Notes under the pieces: generated by a model
What the model was told of the DNA's origin: nothing
Database searches by the model: none
What the model saw: only the letters and a program-made list of their open reading frames with translations
In this document: in pieces, positions 1 through 6,449 of the stretch
Layout: each line of letters begins with the position of its first letter
How positions within the stretch are numbered: the first letter of the stretch is position 1
Position numbers and translations under genes: made by a program
Source of the DNA: a virus
Virus record (IMG/VR): IMGVR_UViG_3300025326_000064
Location: 1 to 47,508 of that record
Direction: 5' to 3' (one strand)
Length of the DNA: 47,508 bases

Positions 1-65
1 CAAACGGCTTACCACCACGCGCTTCGGTGTACCTGTAACGAAGATCTGTGGTGGTAAGCCGTTTG
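1..65. other. Fold-back inverted repeat at contig end, probable artefact
   Basis: Bases 1-17 are the exact reverse complement of bases 49-65. The copy of this region at the other end of the window (from 47383) is preceded by different bases that continue the large terminase gene. Bases 1-15 therefore do not belong in the circular genome and are best explained as a fold-back chimera or an assembly-graph artefact. If removed, the terminase frame reads through the join without interruption. Confidence 0.8.
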
Positions 66-141
66 GGCGCTCTATACGTGTGGCGAGTTGCGCGTTCGTC
101 CAGGCATCCATGCCGTACCGCATCTCTGCCGGCTCGTCAAT
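16..141. repeat. Left copy of terminal direct repeat (contig overlap)
   Basis: This 126-base stretch is identical to 47383-47508. It lies within the large terminase coding sequence, and joining the copies gives one continuous reading frame, so it is the overlap of a circular assembly (a circularly permuted or circularised genome) rather than a biological duplication. True physical ends (cos, pac or terminal repeats) cannot be told from it. Confidence 0.93.
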
Positions 142-552
142 CCAGCAACCCATGAGGTTCGGGCCCCTGACCTTACCCTGCTCCCTTGCATGGTAGAGGC
201 GTAGCCTTGATCCGTTCGCGAAGTCCACCTGGTTCACCGATCCGCGCCAGTGACGAAACTCGGGGGGAATCATGGTGTACAGATTCTCCTCTAAGCACTC
301 CGTGACCCCATGATCCACTGTAGGAGTGAGCAAGCCATACGAGCCGGGCTCCGTACAGATCCGATGCGCGAGCCACTCCCCACCCCCCTTTGACTTACCA
401 CTAGCCCGACCACCTATGTAGAGGCTAGTTTGCTTGGATTCGTGGGGGAGCTGCGCTGGGCGAGCTGCTACCTGGCTCCACATGTCCCAGCGTTCCTGGC
501 CAGCTATACGCATGGCCTCAACGCGGCTAGGGTCAGGAGTCTCGTCGCTCAT
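16..552 (-). CDS. terL: Terminase large subunit, N-terminal part (continues at 47508)
   Basis: This is the ATPase half of the packaging motor that cuts concatemeric DNA and pumps it into the prohead. Reading the minus strand from the ATG at 550-552 gives an ATPase domain with a Walker A motif (GGRASGKSKG, about 372-402) and a Walker B motif (GCWIDEPAEM, about 121-150). The frame stays open to base 16 and continues at 47382 after the repeated 126 bases are merged. The complete protein is 443 residues. The start overlaps the end of the small terminase gene by 20 bases, the usual terS-terL coupling. The split is only an effect of where the circle was opened. The family assignment is firm from the two ATPase motifs and the nuclease motifs in the other part. 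Confidence 0.93.
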
Positions 553-997
553 TCTTCTGCTGCAAAGCCTTGTCCCGCATTTCCCGGATTGAGTCTCGCC
601 ACGCTTCCATAGCTGGGCCAATCGCTCCAAGAGACACGTTCACATCGATCTCTTCCCGGTAAAGACTGGGCTCGTGGGTCTTCAACCAGTGAGCGGCCTG
701 TGCAGCGTCACCATCCTTAACTGCCTTGAGCCAGGTGGCTTCGCAGAGGATGATGGCTTGTGCGCGGGCGCGGGCGAAGGCGTCGGCAAATTCTAGGTAG
801 ATGGTGCGGTCTTTGGGGACGTGTTCGTTGGGTCGTGGTTCTAGGTTTGGGTCTCCCCACCTGAGCCATTGGAAGAATTGTTGACGGTTGATTCCGATTG
901 ATTCGGCTACGACTCGTTTGGGTACGCCTGCTGCTGCGAGGCGGATGGCTTCGGCTTGTACTTCGGGTGTGAGGTGTGTGGGTCGACCTGCTGGCAT
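533..997 (-). CDS. terS: Terminase small subunit
   Basis: A protein of 154 residues directly upstream of, and overlapping, the large terminase. The N-terminal 45 residues form a helix-turn-helix (residues about 10-42, around VVAESIGINRQQFFQWL) of the kind small terminases use to bind the packaging site. The central part is helical (FADAFARARAQAIILCEATWL), as in the oligomerisation core of the family, and the C-terminal tail is charged. Length and position fit a typical terS. Its likely role is to recognise the viral packaging site and deliver DNA to TerL. The 131-base gap before it, unusual in this packed genome, holds a strong stem-loop that could be part of its binding site or a regulatory RNA. 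Confidence 0.88.
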   Translation of the reverse strand: MPAGRPTHLTPEVQAEAIRLAAAGVPKRVVAESIGINRQQFFQWLRWGDPNLEPRPNEHVPKDRTIYLEFADAFARARAQAIILCEATWLKAVKDGDAAQAAHWLKTHEPSLYREEIDVNVSLGAIGPAMEAWRDSIREMRDKALQQKNERRDS

Positions 998-1043
998 ACG
1001 TTGATTCTATTCTGCCGGGTCGGCTACGGGGTGGGGGAGTGGT

Positions 1044-1123
1044 TTGTGGTTCGTGTGTTTCATGAGGGGACAACTTCGAAACCCTGTTGCAAGTTCTCCT
1101 TGCACACCATGCACGAACCACAA
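1044..1123. other. Long stem-loop upstream of terS
   Basis: A perfect 12-bp inverted repeat pairs 1044-1055 (TTGTGGTTCGTG) with 1112-1123. Inside the loop lies a second 6-bp hairpin (TGCAAG pairing with CTTGCA, about 1088-1104). The element fills most of the only sizeable gap between the gene ending at 1129 and terS. It could be a terminator or processing signal in the late transcript, or a packaging-site element. The sequence alone does not decide. Confidence 0.6.
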
Positions 1124-1128
1124 GGTGG

Positions 1129-1506
1129 TTAGGCTCCTACGCCGAGGATCCAGAGGAATAGTCGTGTGGTTGCTGCTGCGATGAGTGCGAGGATTGCGAA
1201 GGCTATGGCTCCGGCTAGGATGGCTGCTGGGATGGTGAGGTCGATGACGCGCTTCGAGTCGTGTGTTTCGTCGGGTGTTTTGTTGACCCAGTTGCAGTTG
1301 TCGTGGTTGACGGGGTGCCATGGTTGGTGGAGTTCTCCGCTGCCGCTGCAGTTGCGGCATCTTCCCAGGTAGCCTTCGTCGTCTCCTGTTCCGGAGCCGA
1401 GGCATGGTGGGCATGGGTGGGGGAGTCCGTACTGGCCGCCGTCTGCTGTGAGGGTGATTTGGTGTCCGTTGATTGGGGTTGGTTTTCCGAGTTCTGTCAT
1501 GGTCAT
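1129..1506 (-). CDS. Zinc-ribbon protein with C-terminal membrane segments
   Basis: 125 residues from the ATG at 1506, which overlaps the upstream stop as ATGA and has GGAG seven bases before it; an in-frame ATG at 1518 is less likely. Residues about 32-52 carry DnaJ-type CxxCxG units (CPPCLGSG, then CRNCSGSG), which should bind zinc. After a polar linker, residues about 88-123 are strongly hydrophobic (IPAAILAGAIAFAILALIAAA), enough for one or two membrane spans. The combination suggests a membrane-anchored small zinc protein. It sits in a row of small overlapping genes between the lysin and terminase. The function is unknown; a role in lysis or host takeover is only a guess. Confidence 0.7.
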   Translation of the reverse strand: MTMTELGKPTPINGHQITLTADGGQYGLPHPCPPCLGSGTGDDEGYLGRCRNCSGSGELHQPWHPVNHDNCNWVNKTPDETHDSKRVIDLTIPAAILAGAIAFAILALIAAATTRLFLWILGVGA

Positions 1507-1697
1507 GTGATTCTCCATCTTGTGCCGATGATGATTGCTGCTGCGAGGCTGGGGGTTCCGTGCTCGACTAGGGCTTGGTACTCGTTGTGTATTACTTTCA
1601 TGATGTGTGATGCGTTGGCGGCGTGTTGGTCTATGTCTGTGATGAGTTGGAGGAGTGGATCTGGGGGTGGGAGCCGTGGGTCATCGTCGCTACTCAT
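1503..1697 (-). CDS. Small hypothetical protein
   Basis: 64 residues. The start at 1697 overlaps the end of the upstream tiny gene by 8 bases and lies ten bases after AGGAG; its stop overlaps the next start (1506) as ATGA. The proline- and aspartate-rich N-terminus is followed by a predicted helix (LLQLITDIDQHAANASHIMKVI) and a short alanine/isoleucine stretch. No family is recognised. The overlaps at both ends support real translation. Confidence 0.6.
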   Translation of the reverse strand: MSSDDDPRLPPPDPLLQLITDIDQHAANASHIMKVIHNEYQALVEHGTPSLAAAIIIGTRWRIT

Positions 1698-1857
1698 CGC
1701 TTTGCAGCTCCTGTTTGATTGCTTCCATTGCGGTGAGTAGTGAGGGTATGGGGTGACGTGTTTCTACGGGGTATTCATTGTAGTGCAGTCGTTGTTTGAT
1801 GGCGACGTCGACTTGTGCCCATTCTTCGCTGGTGAGTGTGATGCTATGCGTTCTCAT
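1690..1857 (-). CDS. Tiny hypothetical protein (55 aa)
   Basis: Minus-strand frame of 55 residues beginning MRTHSITLTSEEW and ending MEAIKQELQSDE. Its start overlaps the end of the upstream gene (stop at 1844) and its stop overlaps the downstream start at 1697, the same tight packing as its neighbours. The sequence is amphipathic and charged without membrane or Cys motifs. The function is unknown. Confidence 0.55.
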   Translation of the reverse strand: MRTHSITLTSEEWAQVDVAIKQRLHYNEYPVETRHPIPSLLTAMEAIKQELQSDE

Positions 1858-2017
1858 CGATGATTACTCCTGTGGCTAACTCGGTTTGTTGGTGGTGCCA
1901 TGCGGCTCGGAGGTTTGTTAGCCAGTTGAGGCGGAAGGCGTACTGGTCTTGGGTTTTGCTGGTTCTCATGGCGTTTTCGACCCATGCGATGGTTCGTAGG
2001 CTGATGTCTTTTTGCAT
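1844..2017 (-). CDS. Tiny hypothetical protein (57 aa)
   Basis: 57 residues beginning MQKDISLRTIAWVENAMRT. The frame is rich in helix-forming and basic residues with several tryptophans. It starts seven bases after the stop of the membrane protein at 2025-2192, and its end overlaps the next tiny gene. No recognised family. Confidence 0.5.
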   Translation of the reverse strand: MQKDISLRTIAWVENAMRTSKTQDQYAFRLNWLTNLRAAWHHQQTELATGVIIDENA

Positions 2018-2024
2018 GGTGTTC

Positions 2025-2192
2025 CTATCCTGGGTGGTTGGCGTGGTAGGTGAGGAGAATCGCTGTTGCTAGGGGAAGAAGAGTTATGGCGATGATGGTC
2101 GGGTGGTCTTCGTCGAGGTCTGGTGTTGCGACTAGCCATATGGCGATGATGAAGAATAGTGCGGCGAGTGTAGCGTCTATCGCGGTGATCAT
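2025..2192 (-). CDS. Small two-helix membrane protein, holin candidate
   Basis: 55 residues. Residues about 4-23 (AIDATLAALFFIIAIWLVA) and about 33-50 (IIAITLLPLATAILLTY) are hydrophobic and separated by an acidic loop (DLDEDHP). This two-segment hairpin fits small class II-type holins. The ATG at 2192 overlaps the stop of the upstream 113-residue gene as ATGA, and the secreted lysin lies two genes upstream. A holin is therefore a reasonable inference from size, topology and neighbourhood, but many small phage membrane proteins look alike. A competing candidate is the small membrane protein at 40457-40624. Confidence 0.55.
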   Translation of the reverse strand: MITAIDATLAALFFIIAIWLVATPDLDEDHPTIIAITLLPLATAILLTYHANHPG

Positions 2193-2530
2193 CGCGTGGC
2201 TCTTTCTGCGACGTAGTCTCGAACCATTCCGCAGGTTTCTATGAGTTCGTCGATTGCGTCAGCAGTGTCGTCGTAGTGCTCGTATATTGGTACGAGTTCT
2301 GATGCGGCTTCGATTACGAGTGTGGCTAGTTCCAGAAACATCACTGCCTGATTCGATGGTGGTACTTGCTCGAGTGCTTTTGATATTGCGGTGATGAGGC
2401 TTGTTTTGCCTTTTTCGTTGCCGTTAAGTATGACGGTTATGAGGGGGATTCCGTTGGTGTGTTCTGAGAGTATCGCGAGGATTTCCTGTTCGGTGGCTTG
2501 GTCGCCGATGTGGATTGGTTTGAGGCTCAA
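2189..2530 (-). CDS. Hypothetical protein (113 aa)
   Basis: 113 residues, acidic and mainly helical. The segment NGNEKGKTSLITAIS resembles a P-loop but has one residue too few between the glycine and GKT, and no Walker B follows, so ATP binding is not claimed. A hydrophobic helix (AVMFLELATLVIEAASELV) is probably a core helix rather than a membrane span. It lies just downstream of the lysin and overlaps the next gene's start. Confidence 0.6.
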   Translation of the reverse strand: MSLKPIHIGDQATEQEILAILSEHTNGIPLITVILNGNEKGKTSLITAISKALEQVPPSNQAVMFLELATLVIEAASELVPIYEHYDDTADAIDELIETCGMVRDYVAERATR

Positions 2531-2596
2531 GACGGGTTCCTCCCGGTGGTGTGGCGTTGTCTTTGGGAACCTACCCAGGTGGTCGGACGCTGCTAC

Positions 2597-3184
2597 CTAG
2601 CGGTGGTGAGGTAGGGGGTGGCATTGGCGCCACGCCTTGACTGTCCAATAGGTGTGGCGGGCTTCTGTGACCCACTGCTGGTAGGCGGTGGGGTAGGCGC
2701 TGCGTTCTACGGCCTGAGCGAGGCTCGCTGGGTCGATACGGGGGTTGTAGCGGTAGATCTTTAGGGCGCCCCGGATGAACCATCCGGCGCTGTTCTCTGG
2801 GACGAGGCGCCACGCTATGGTGCCGTGTAGGTCGATGAGTTGGAAGAGGCCGACGCTGCTGCCGTGCCCGTAGGGGAGGTTCCTGGCGCTGGCTTCTTGG
2901 GTGGTGGCTGCGATCGCTGCTATATGGATGACTCTGGGTGCGTGGTGGTGTCGTGCTGCTCGGAGTATTCGGAGGATCATTCTACGTTGGTGCAGGGTGG
3001 CTCGTCGGTGTTTTACGGTGATACTGCGGAGTGTGGGGGGGTGGGTTTTGCAGAATCGTGGGAGCTGGTGAGCTGGTGAGTTTGTGGACTTTGTGGTGGT
3101 TGCCGGTGTGGCTGCTGGGAATGCTAGACAGAGGAGTGTGAGGGTGAACGCCAAGCGGCGAAGATATTTTGGGGGGGTGGGCAT
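2597..3184 (-). CDS. Secreted lysozyme/transglycosylase-like cell-wall hydrolase
   Basis: 195 residues with a classic signal peptide at 1-29 (KYLRR, a hydrophobic core LAFTLTLLCLAF, then AATPA). Residues about 85-175 match the lysozyme-like/SLT fold found in actinobacterial peptidoglycan hydrolases: a helix followed by TTQEASARNLPYG with probable catalytic Glu97, then SSVGLFQ, and the late helix with QAVERSAYPTAYQQW. Such enzymes cleave the glycan strand between MurNAc and GlcNAc. The signal peptide implies export by the host Sec pathway, so this may be a secreted endolysin. It heads the lysis-side block, preceded by a gap with a candidate promoter. Its start has no clear ribosome binding site, so another start is possible. 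Confidence 0.78.
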   Translation of the reverse strand: MPTPPKYLRRLAFTLTLLCLAFPAATPATTTKSTNSPAHQLPRFCKTHPPTLRSITVKHRRATLHQRRMILRILRAARHHHAPRVIHIAAIAATTQEASARNLPYGHGSSVGLFQLIDLHGTIAWRLVPENSAGWFIRGALKIYRYNPRIDPASLAQAVERSAYPTAYQQWVTEARHTYWTVKAWRQCHPLPHHR

Positions 3185-3242
3185 TTTCGAAGACTAGCAC
3201 ACACCCCTGGACGCTCCACACATGCTGCTAGTTTTGCGGCTG

Positions 3243-3248
3243 GTTATA
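3243..3248 (-). promoter_or_regulatory. Candidate -10 box for the lysin block
   Basis: On the minus strand the hexamer TATAAC lies about 58 bases upstream of the lysin start, inside a 366-base stretch (3185-3550) that holds no convincing gene. A matching -35 box is poor, so this is a weak call. Apart from the hairpin at 3486-3528, nothing else was recognised in the stretch. Confidence 0.3.
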
Positions 3249-3485
3249 CGCCTCTCCATGCGGAAAAACCACCAATGGGCACTTCGGCCAGAAAACGCAT
3301 CGGTACAAAATCGTCCGACCGTTCTCTCCAACGAAGACGAATCGGCCACCACAGCGTGGGCAAGGACTTCTGGTAATGCTCCTGCTCATCGTGGGGTGTC
3401 CGGGGGGTATGTCACGATACGACTTCGTCTTGGTGCTTCAATCCGAAGCCGCTGGTTTCGTTGATTGGCTCCGAGTACCAAGGCT

Positions 3486-3528
3486 GGGAGCGACCCCGCG
3501 GGTTGTGGCGACTAGGCGGGGCGCTCCC
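3486..3528 (-). terminator. Stem-loop downstream of the replication operon
   Basis: GGGAGCG-A-CCCCGC (3486-3499) pairs with GCGGGGCGCTCCC (3516-3528): 13 base pairs with one bulged A and a 16-base loop. It lies just after the minus-strand gene ending at 3551 and before the lysin block, where a terminator for the initiator/helicase-loader operon is expected. No T-tract follows, which is common for terminators of high-G+C phages. Confidence 0.55.
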
Positions 3529-3550
3529 CACCAACCAACTACCGCAGTGT

Positions 3551-3802
3551 TCAGTGCACATAGTTCTCGTCTCCCAGCATCGAATTCAACGCGATCTGCA
3601 CGAGCTTCAAGGCCCCGTCTCGGCGTCGATGCTGCACCCACCCCACGATCCCACCCTGATCCCATGACCACTTGTAGTCCCTGAGATCACAGTCATCGTC
3701 GCGGCAGTGCCCTCCGGGGTGCCCACGATTCGTGACCATGAAGCAATCCACACGGTCTAAGCCCCCGAAGCCAGTTACTGAAACATCTACGAATAGGCTC
3801 AT
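3551..3802 (-). CDS. Small hypothetical protein (83 aa)
   Basis: 83 residues, last gene of the minus-strand replication block. Its start overlaps the stop of the helicase-loader gene (ATGA at 3799-3802). The middle (HPGGHCRDDDCDLRDYKWSWDQGG) has two cysteines and acidic residues, and the C-terminal third is helical. No family is recognised. The coupling suggests co-translation with the helicase loader. Confidence 0.6.
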   Translation of the reverse strand: MSLFVDVSVTGFGGLDRVDCFMVTNRGHPGGHCRDDDCDLRDYKWSWDQGGIVGWVQHRRRDGALKLVQIALNSMLGDENYVH

Positions 3803-4455
3803 AGCCCCTCCAGTCTCCGGTCGGGCATCCCCTCAAACGAGAACTGCGTACAGACCTGCGCCAGCCTACTAGCAATCTGGGGAGACCCCAGCCTCTCCGA
3901 CAACGCTCCGAGGTCGAGGTTCGAGGTAACGATCATCGGGAGACGCTTGTTTAATCGGTACTCAACTAGAGCGTACAGTCGCATCCTCACCCAATCCTTC
4001 GGTGTCTCGATACCTATGTCATCCAGGATCAGGAGAGAAGCTGACTCCATGCGATCCCAGATAGAGGAAGCATCCTGACCACTGGAAAACGCGGCTAGGG
4101 TATCGAGGATCGTCATCGGAACATTCGCCCAAGCGACACGAAAACCGAAGTCAACCCGGTGCCGCACATACCAACGCTTCGCCAGAGCAGCTGCCGAATG
4201 GCTCTTCCCTGCGCCAACCGATCCGTACAGATACAGCCCGCCGTGGTCTTCACCCGTCCAATCAGACAAACCAGCCGGCAAGTCACGGGGGTGTGAACCA
4301 TGGAGATGTTCAGGGATGATTCCCCGAAGATCCCTATCAACACGGTACTCGTCGTACTCCTTCTGATGCTGCTCACAGAGCGTGTTGTGGGACATACACT
4401 CATCGATCCGCCAGTTATCTCGGCAGACGTCACACGACTGATTTGGGGCGGACAT
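3799..4455 (-). CDS. DnaC-like helicase loader ATPase with N-terminal Cys cluster
   Basis: 218 residues. The N-terminal 30 residues contain C8, C11, C20 and C27, a probable zinc site. Then comes an AAA+ core: Walker A GSVGAGKS at 78-85, Walker B LLILDDIG from 141, and a sensor-like segment MIVTSNLDL near residue 185. This is the DnaC/IstB arrangement. Phage DnaC homologues load the host replicative helicase at the viral origin. It overlaps the replication initiator gene by 26 bases and is followed by a coupled small gene. The ATPase class is clear; the helicase-loader role rests on the family and on the adjacent initiator. Confidence 0.85.
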   Translation of the reverse strand: MSAPNQSCDVCRDNWRIDECMSHNTLCEQHQKEYDEYRVDRDLRGIIPEHLHGSHPRDLPAGLSDWTGEDHGGLYLYGSVGAGKSHSAAALAKRWYVRHRVDFGFRVAWANVPMTILDTLAAFSSGQDASSIWDRMESASLLILDDIGIETPKDWVRMRLYALVEYRLNKRLPMIVTSNLDLGALSERLGSPQIASRLAQVCTQFSFEGMPDRRLEGL

Positions 4456-5272
4456 ACTTCGACACCTCCTCGCGGCGCTGCGATGACCGGCCGGCTATAG
4501 CGATGCCAGCGTCGACCTTACTGGCCCTTCTGAAGATCGTGGTGATGTCCAGGTACACGGTTTTCTGGTCGTTCTTTCCTCGGTGGAAGTCGTCTGCGGC
4601 GAATCCGTCTATGGCTTGTGTGAGTTCGGCGGGGGTGTATCCCTCTTTCAGTCGGGAGTAGATGACGCGTCGCCGGTCGTTTGTTAGTCGGCGTCTTTTG
4701 GCGTGTCCGTTGGGGTTGACGATCGGTGCGGCGATGGCGAGCCAGTGCTCCCAGACGATCTGTGCTTGTTCGTTCATTGGGTCGTCTGCTGTTTCTGTTT
4801 TTGGGGCGTCAGACGTTTCGTCTGACAAGAGTACTTCAGTACTCTCTATGTCTTGATCTTTTCTCTTGTTCTCTAGTTCTCTAGGGGGGCCAACCGGGGT
4901 CACGTCGGGGGCCCCTGGTTGTTTTGGTGACCTTTGGGGGCCTCGTTTGGAAAGCGATCGCTGGGGTTGGTGGTCGTCGAAGTCCACTATCCATGCCCAA
5001 TTTCCGCGGTCGGTGACGTGTCCAGTGGTGATGAGATTGACGCGTTCTAGGTCGGTGAGTGCGGAGCTGATTCTCTGGTCGTCATCCCACCCAGGGACGC
5101 TTGGGAAACACTGCTGGGCGATGTCTCGTAGTTCGATTGCTCCATACGAGTCGGATGCTAGGTGTAAGGCGATGTAGAGGATGCGTCCGTCGTCGTTTGT
5201 GCGCCTCCATTTCTTACTGGTTAGCAGGGCTTTGTGTATTGGTCTCCATGCGCTGGACGTACGGGGGTTCAT
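4430..5272 (-). CDS. Replication initiation / DnaD-like protein
   Basis: 280 residues. The N-terminal 110 residues look like a winged-helix replication initiator domain (WRPIHKALLTSKKW, LASDSYGAIELRDIAQQCF, then ALTDLERVNLI). A disordered, proline- and charge-rich linker (about 110-165) leads to a C-terminal DnaD-like helical domain (WEHWLA, RRVIYSRLKEGYTPAELTQA, YLDITTIFR). This two-domain plan is typical of phage initiators that open the origin and recruit a DnaC-type loader, which is encoded by the next, overlapping gene. GGAG lies about eight bases before the ATG. It is divergent from the plus-strand early operon across a short regulatory region. Confidence 0.78.
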   Translation of the reverse strand: MNPRTSSAWRPIHKALLTSKKWRRTNDDGRILYIALHLASDSYGAIELRDIAQQCFPSVPGWDDDQRISSALTDLERVNLITTGHVTDRGNWAWIVDFDDHQPQRSLSKRGPQRSPKQPGAPDVTPVGPPRELENKRKDQDIESTEVLLSDETSDAPKTETADDPMNEQAQIVWEHWLAIAAPIVNPNGHAKRRRLTNDRRRVIYSRLKEGYTPAELTQAIDGFAADDFHRGKNDQKTVYLDITTIFRRASKVDAGIAIAGRSSQRREEVSKYVRPKSVV

Positions 5273-5443
5273 CTGGGGTCTCCTACGGGGTCGCGTTGGG
5301 GGTCGCTTGTGGCGTCTCTTAATGGCATGAACCTATGGAACGCATCGGATGCAGCGGGGTCACGACGGGGGCGCACAGTTCCGCCCAGAGCTGTGTCCGA
5401 CGCGACTCGTAGTGTCCTCGCATCGCCACCCAAGGAGCCCCAA
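5273..5443. promoter_or_regulatory. Divergent early regulatory region
   Basis: This 171-base gap separates the minus-strand replication operon from the long plus-strand early operon, so promoters for both should lie here. A near-direct repeat of GGGGTCGC (about 5287-5311) lies close to the minus-strand start and could be an operator. No -10/-35 pair was convincing. The replication origin might lie here or within the initiator gene, but no iterons were seen. Confidence 0.45.
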
Positions 5444-5542
5444 GTGAGCAGCAGCCGACACCAGGAAGACAGTGACGATGAGGCGCCTGATACACGACCG
5501 AGTGATCTGGTTGATTGGGCTTTGAGGGTGTCACGGAGGTAG
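5444..5542 (+). CDS. Tiny leader-like protein (32 aa)
   Basis: A GTG-initiated frame of 32 residues (starting VSSSRHQEDSDDEAPD) with a near-ideal ribosome binding site AAGGAG seven bases upstream. The N-terminal half is acidic and the end is basic. It precedes the SSB-like gene by 23 bases and is the first translated unit of the plus-strand operon. The function is unknown. Confidence 0.5.
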   Translation: MSSSRHQEDSDDEAPDTRPSDLVDWALRVSRR

Positions 5543-5565
5543 CAATCAGACGAGAGGAGACTACG

Positions 5566-6381
5566 TTGAGCACAGACCTAGAGACCAGCACAGAATCTAC
5601 GAAGTACGAGTTGGCGGTAACGGGAACTGGGGGAAACCTTGGGGAGATCTGGAGCGAGGAGATGAGTGGCTTCGACTTGTCGTTTGACCGTGTGAAGGTG
5701 CCTGCTGGTGGTGGGTTGTCGTGGGAGGTTCCTGGAGATGACCCGAATCGTCCTGGTCAACTCGCTGAGTTAGTGGGTGTGATCGTTGATCACCACCCGA
5801 TAAGTAGCCTGTGGTTGAACCCGTTCACTGGCGATAACCAGCCTCCGGATGCGTATAGCTTGGATGGCAAAGTGCAGGTGTTGACTGATGCCGCTCGAGA
5901 GGCTGGCGCATTGGAAGACCTCGCGTCGTGCCCGTTCAATCAGTGGGGTAGCGCACACCTGGTGGGTGGAGCAGGTGGTGGTAAGGCCACGAAGAACATG
6001 CATCGTATCTACCTGCTGGGTAGTGGTGAGGCGTTCCCGTGGCAGGTTACTCTGCCTCCCACGAGCGTGAAGGCGTTCGGGGACTTCCTTGGGAAGCGCA
6101 TCGTGGCCAAGAGTCGCCGAAGCACAGACGTAGTTGTGAGTATCGGCCTCGTCAGGGATGTCAGTAAGGGCGGCATCACCTACTCCAAGGCTACATTCCA
6201 GGTACTCGTAGACCTCGATCCAGTGCAGGTAGCTGCAGTGCGGGAGTACGCAGCTTCGATCCGCACTCACTCGCGGAGTGTGGCGGTAGCTGATGACGAG
6301 TACGGAGTCACAGCGCCGAACCCAGCCACTGCCACTGCGGTGACCAGCAGCGTGGCCGACGACGATGACATACCGTTCTAG
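5566..6381 (+). CDS. Putative single-stranded DNA-binding protein
   Basis: 271 residues from a TTG start at 5566, chosen because GAGAGGAG lies a few bases upstream; an in-frame TTG at 5515 has no such site. The C-terminus is acidic and ends in DDDDIPF, the hallmark tail of bacterial SSB and phage ssDNA-binding proteins that recruits replication partners. The body (LSWEVPGDDP, VGVIVDHHPI, QVTLPPTSV) is beta-rich and resembles widespread phage proteins of this type rather than the classic OB-fold SSB. The neighbouring Cas4/RecB-like nuclease supports a replication or recombination role. The tail is clear; the rest of the assignment is inference. Confidence 0.7.
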   Translation: MSTDLETSTESTKYELAVTGTGGNLGEIWSEEMSGFDLSFDRVKVPAGGGLSWEVPGDDPNRPGQLAELVGVIVDHHPISSLWLNPFTGDNQPPDAYSLDGKVQVLTDAAREAGALEDLASCPFNQWGSAHLVGGAGGGKATKNMHRIYLLGSGEAFPWQVTLPPTSVKAFGDFLGKRIVAKSRRSTDVVVSIGLVRDVSKGGITYSKATFQVLVDLDPVQVAAVREYAASIRTHSRSVAVADDEYGVTAPNPATATAVTSSVADDDDIPF

Positions 6382-6401
6382 TGTTGGGCTCTCCGATGAA
6401 T

Positions 6402-6443
6402 GTAGGGGGGGTGTGGGCTCCCGAACAGCCACGCCCCCCCTAC
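6402..6443 (+). terminator. G/C-rich stem-loop between SSB and nuclease genes
   Basis: GTAGGGGGGGTGTGGGCT (from 6402) pairs with AGCCACGCCCCCCCTAC (6427-6443) around a short loop, giving about 15 base pairs. It lies 21 bases after the SSB-like stop and seven bases before the ATG at 6450. It could attenuate transcription into the downstream operon or limit translation of the nuclease. Confidence 0.6.
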
Positions 6444-6449
6444 CAGGGG

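Noticed and set aside
2189-2530. P-loop ATPase in the 113-residue protein
   Set aside because: NGNEKGKTS has one residue too few for Walker A and no Walker B is visible.
3222-3464. Plus-strand 80-residue frame in the 3185-3550 gap
   Set aside because: No ribosome binding site, no motif, and it runs against the surrounding minus-strand genes and their terminator.
5234-5542. 102-residue plus-strand frame over the divergent region
   Set aside because: It overlaps the start of the replication initiator; only the last 32 codons, with a strong ribosome binding site at 5432-5437, are credible.
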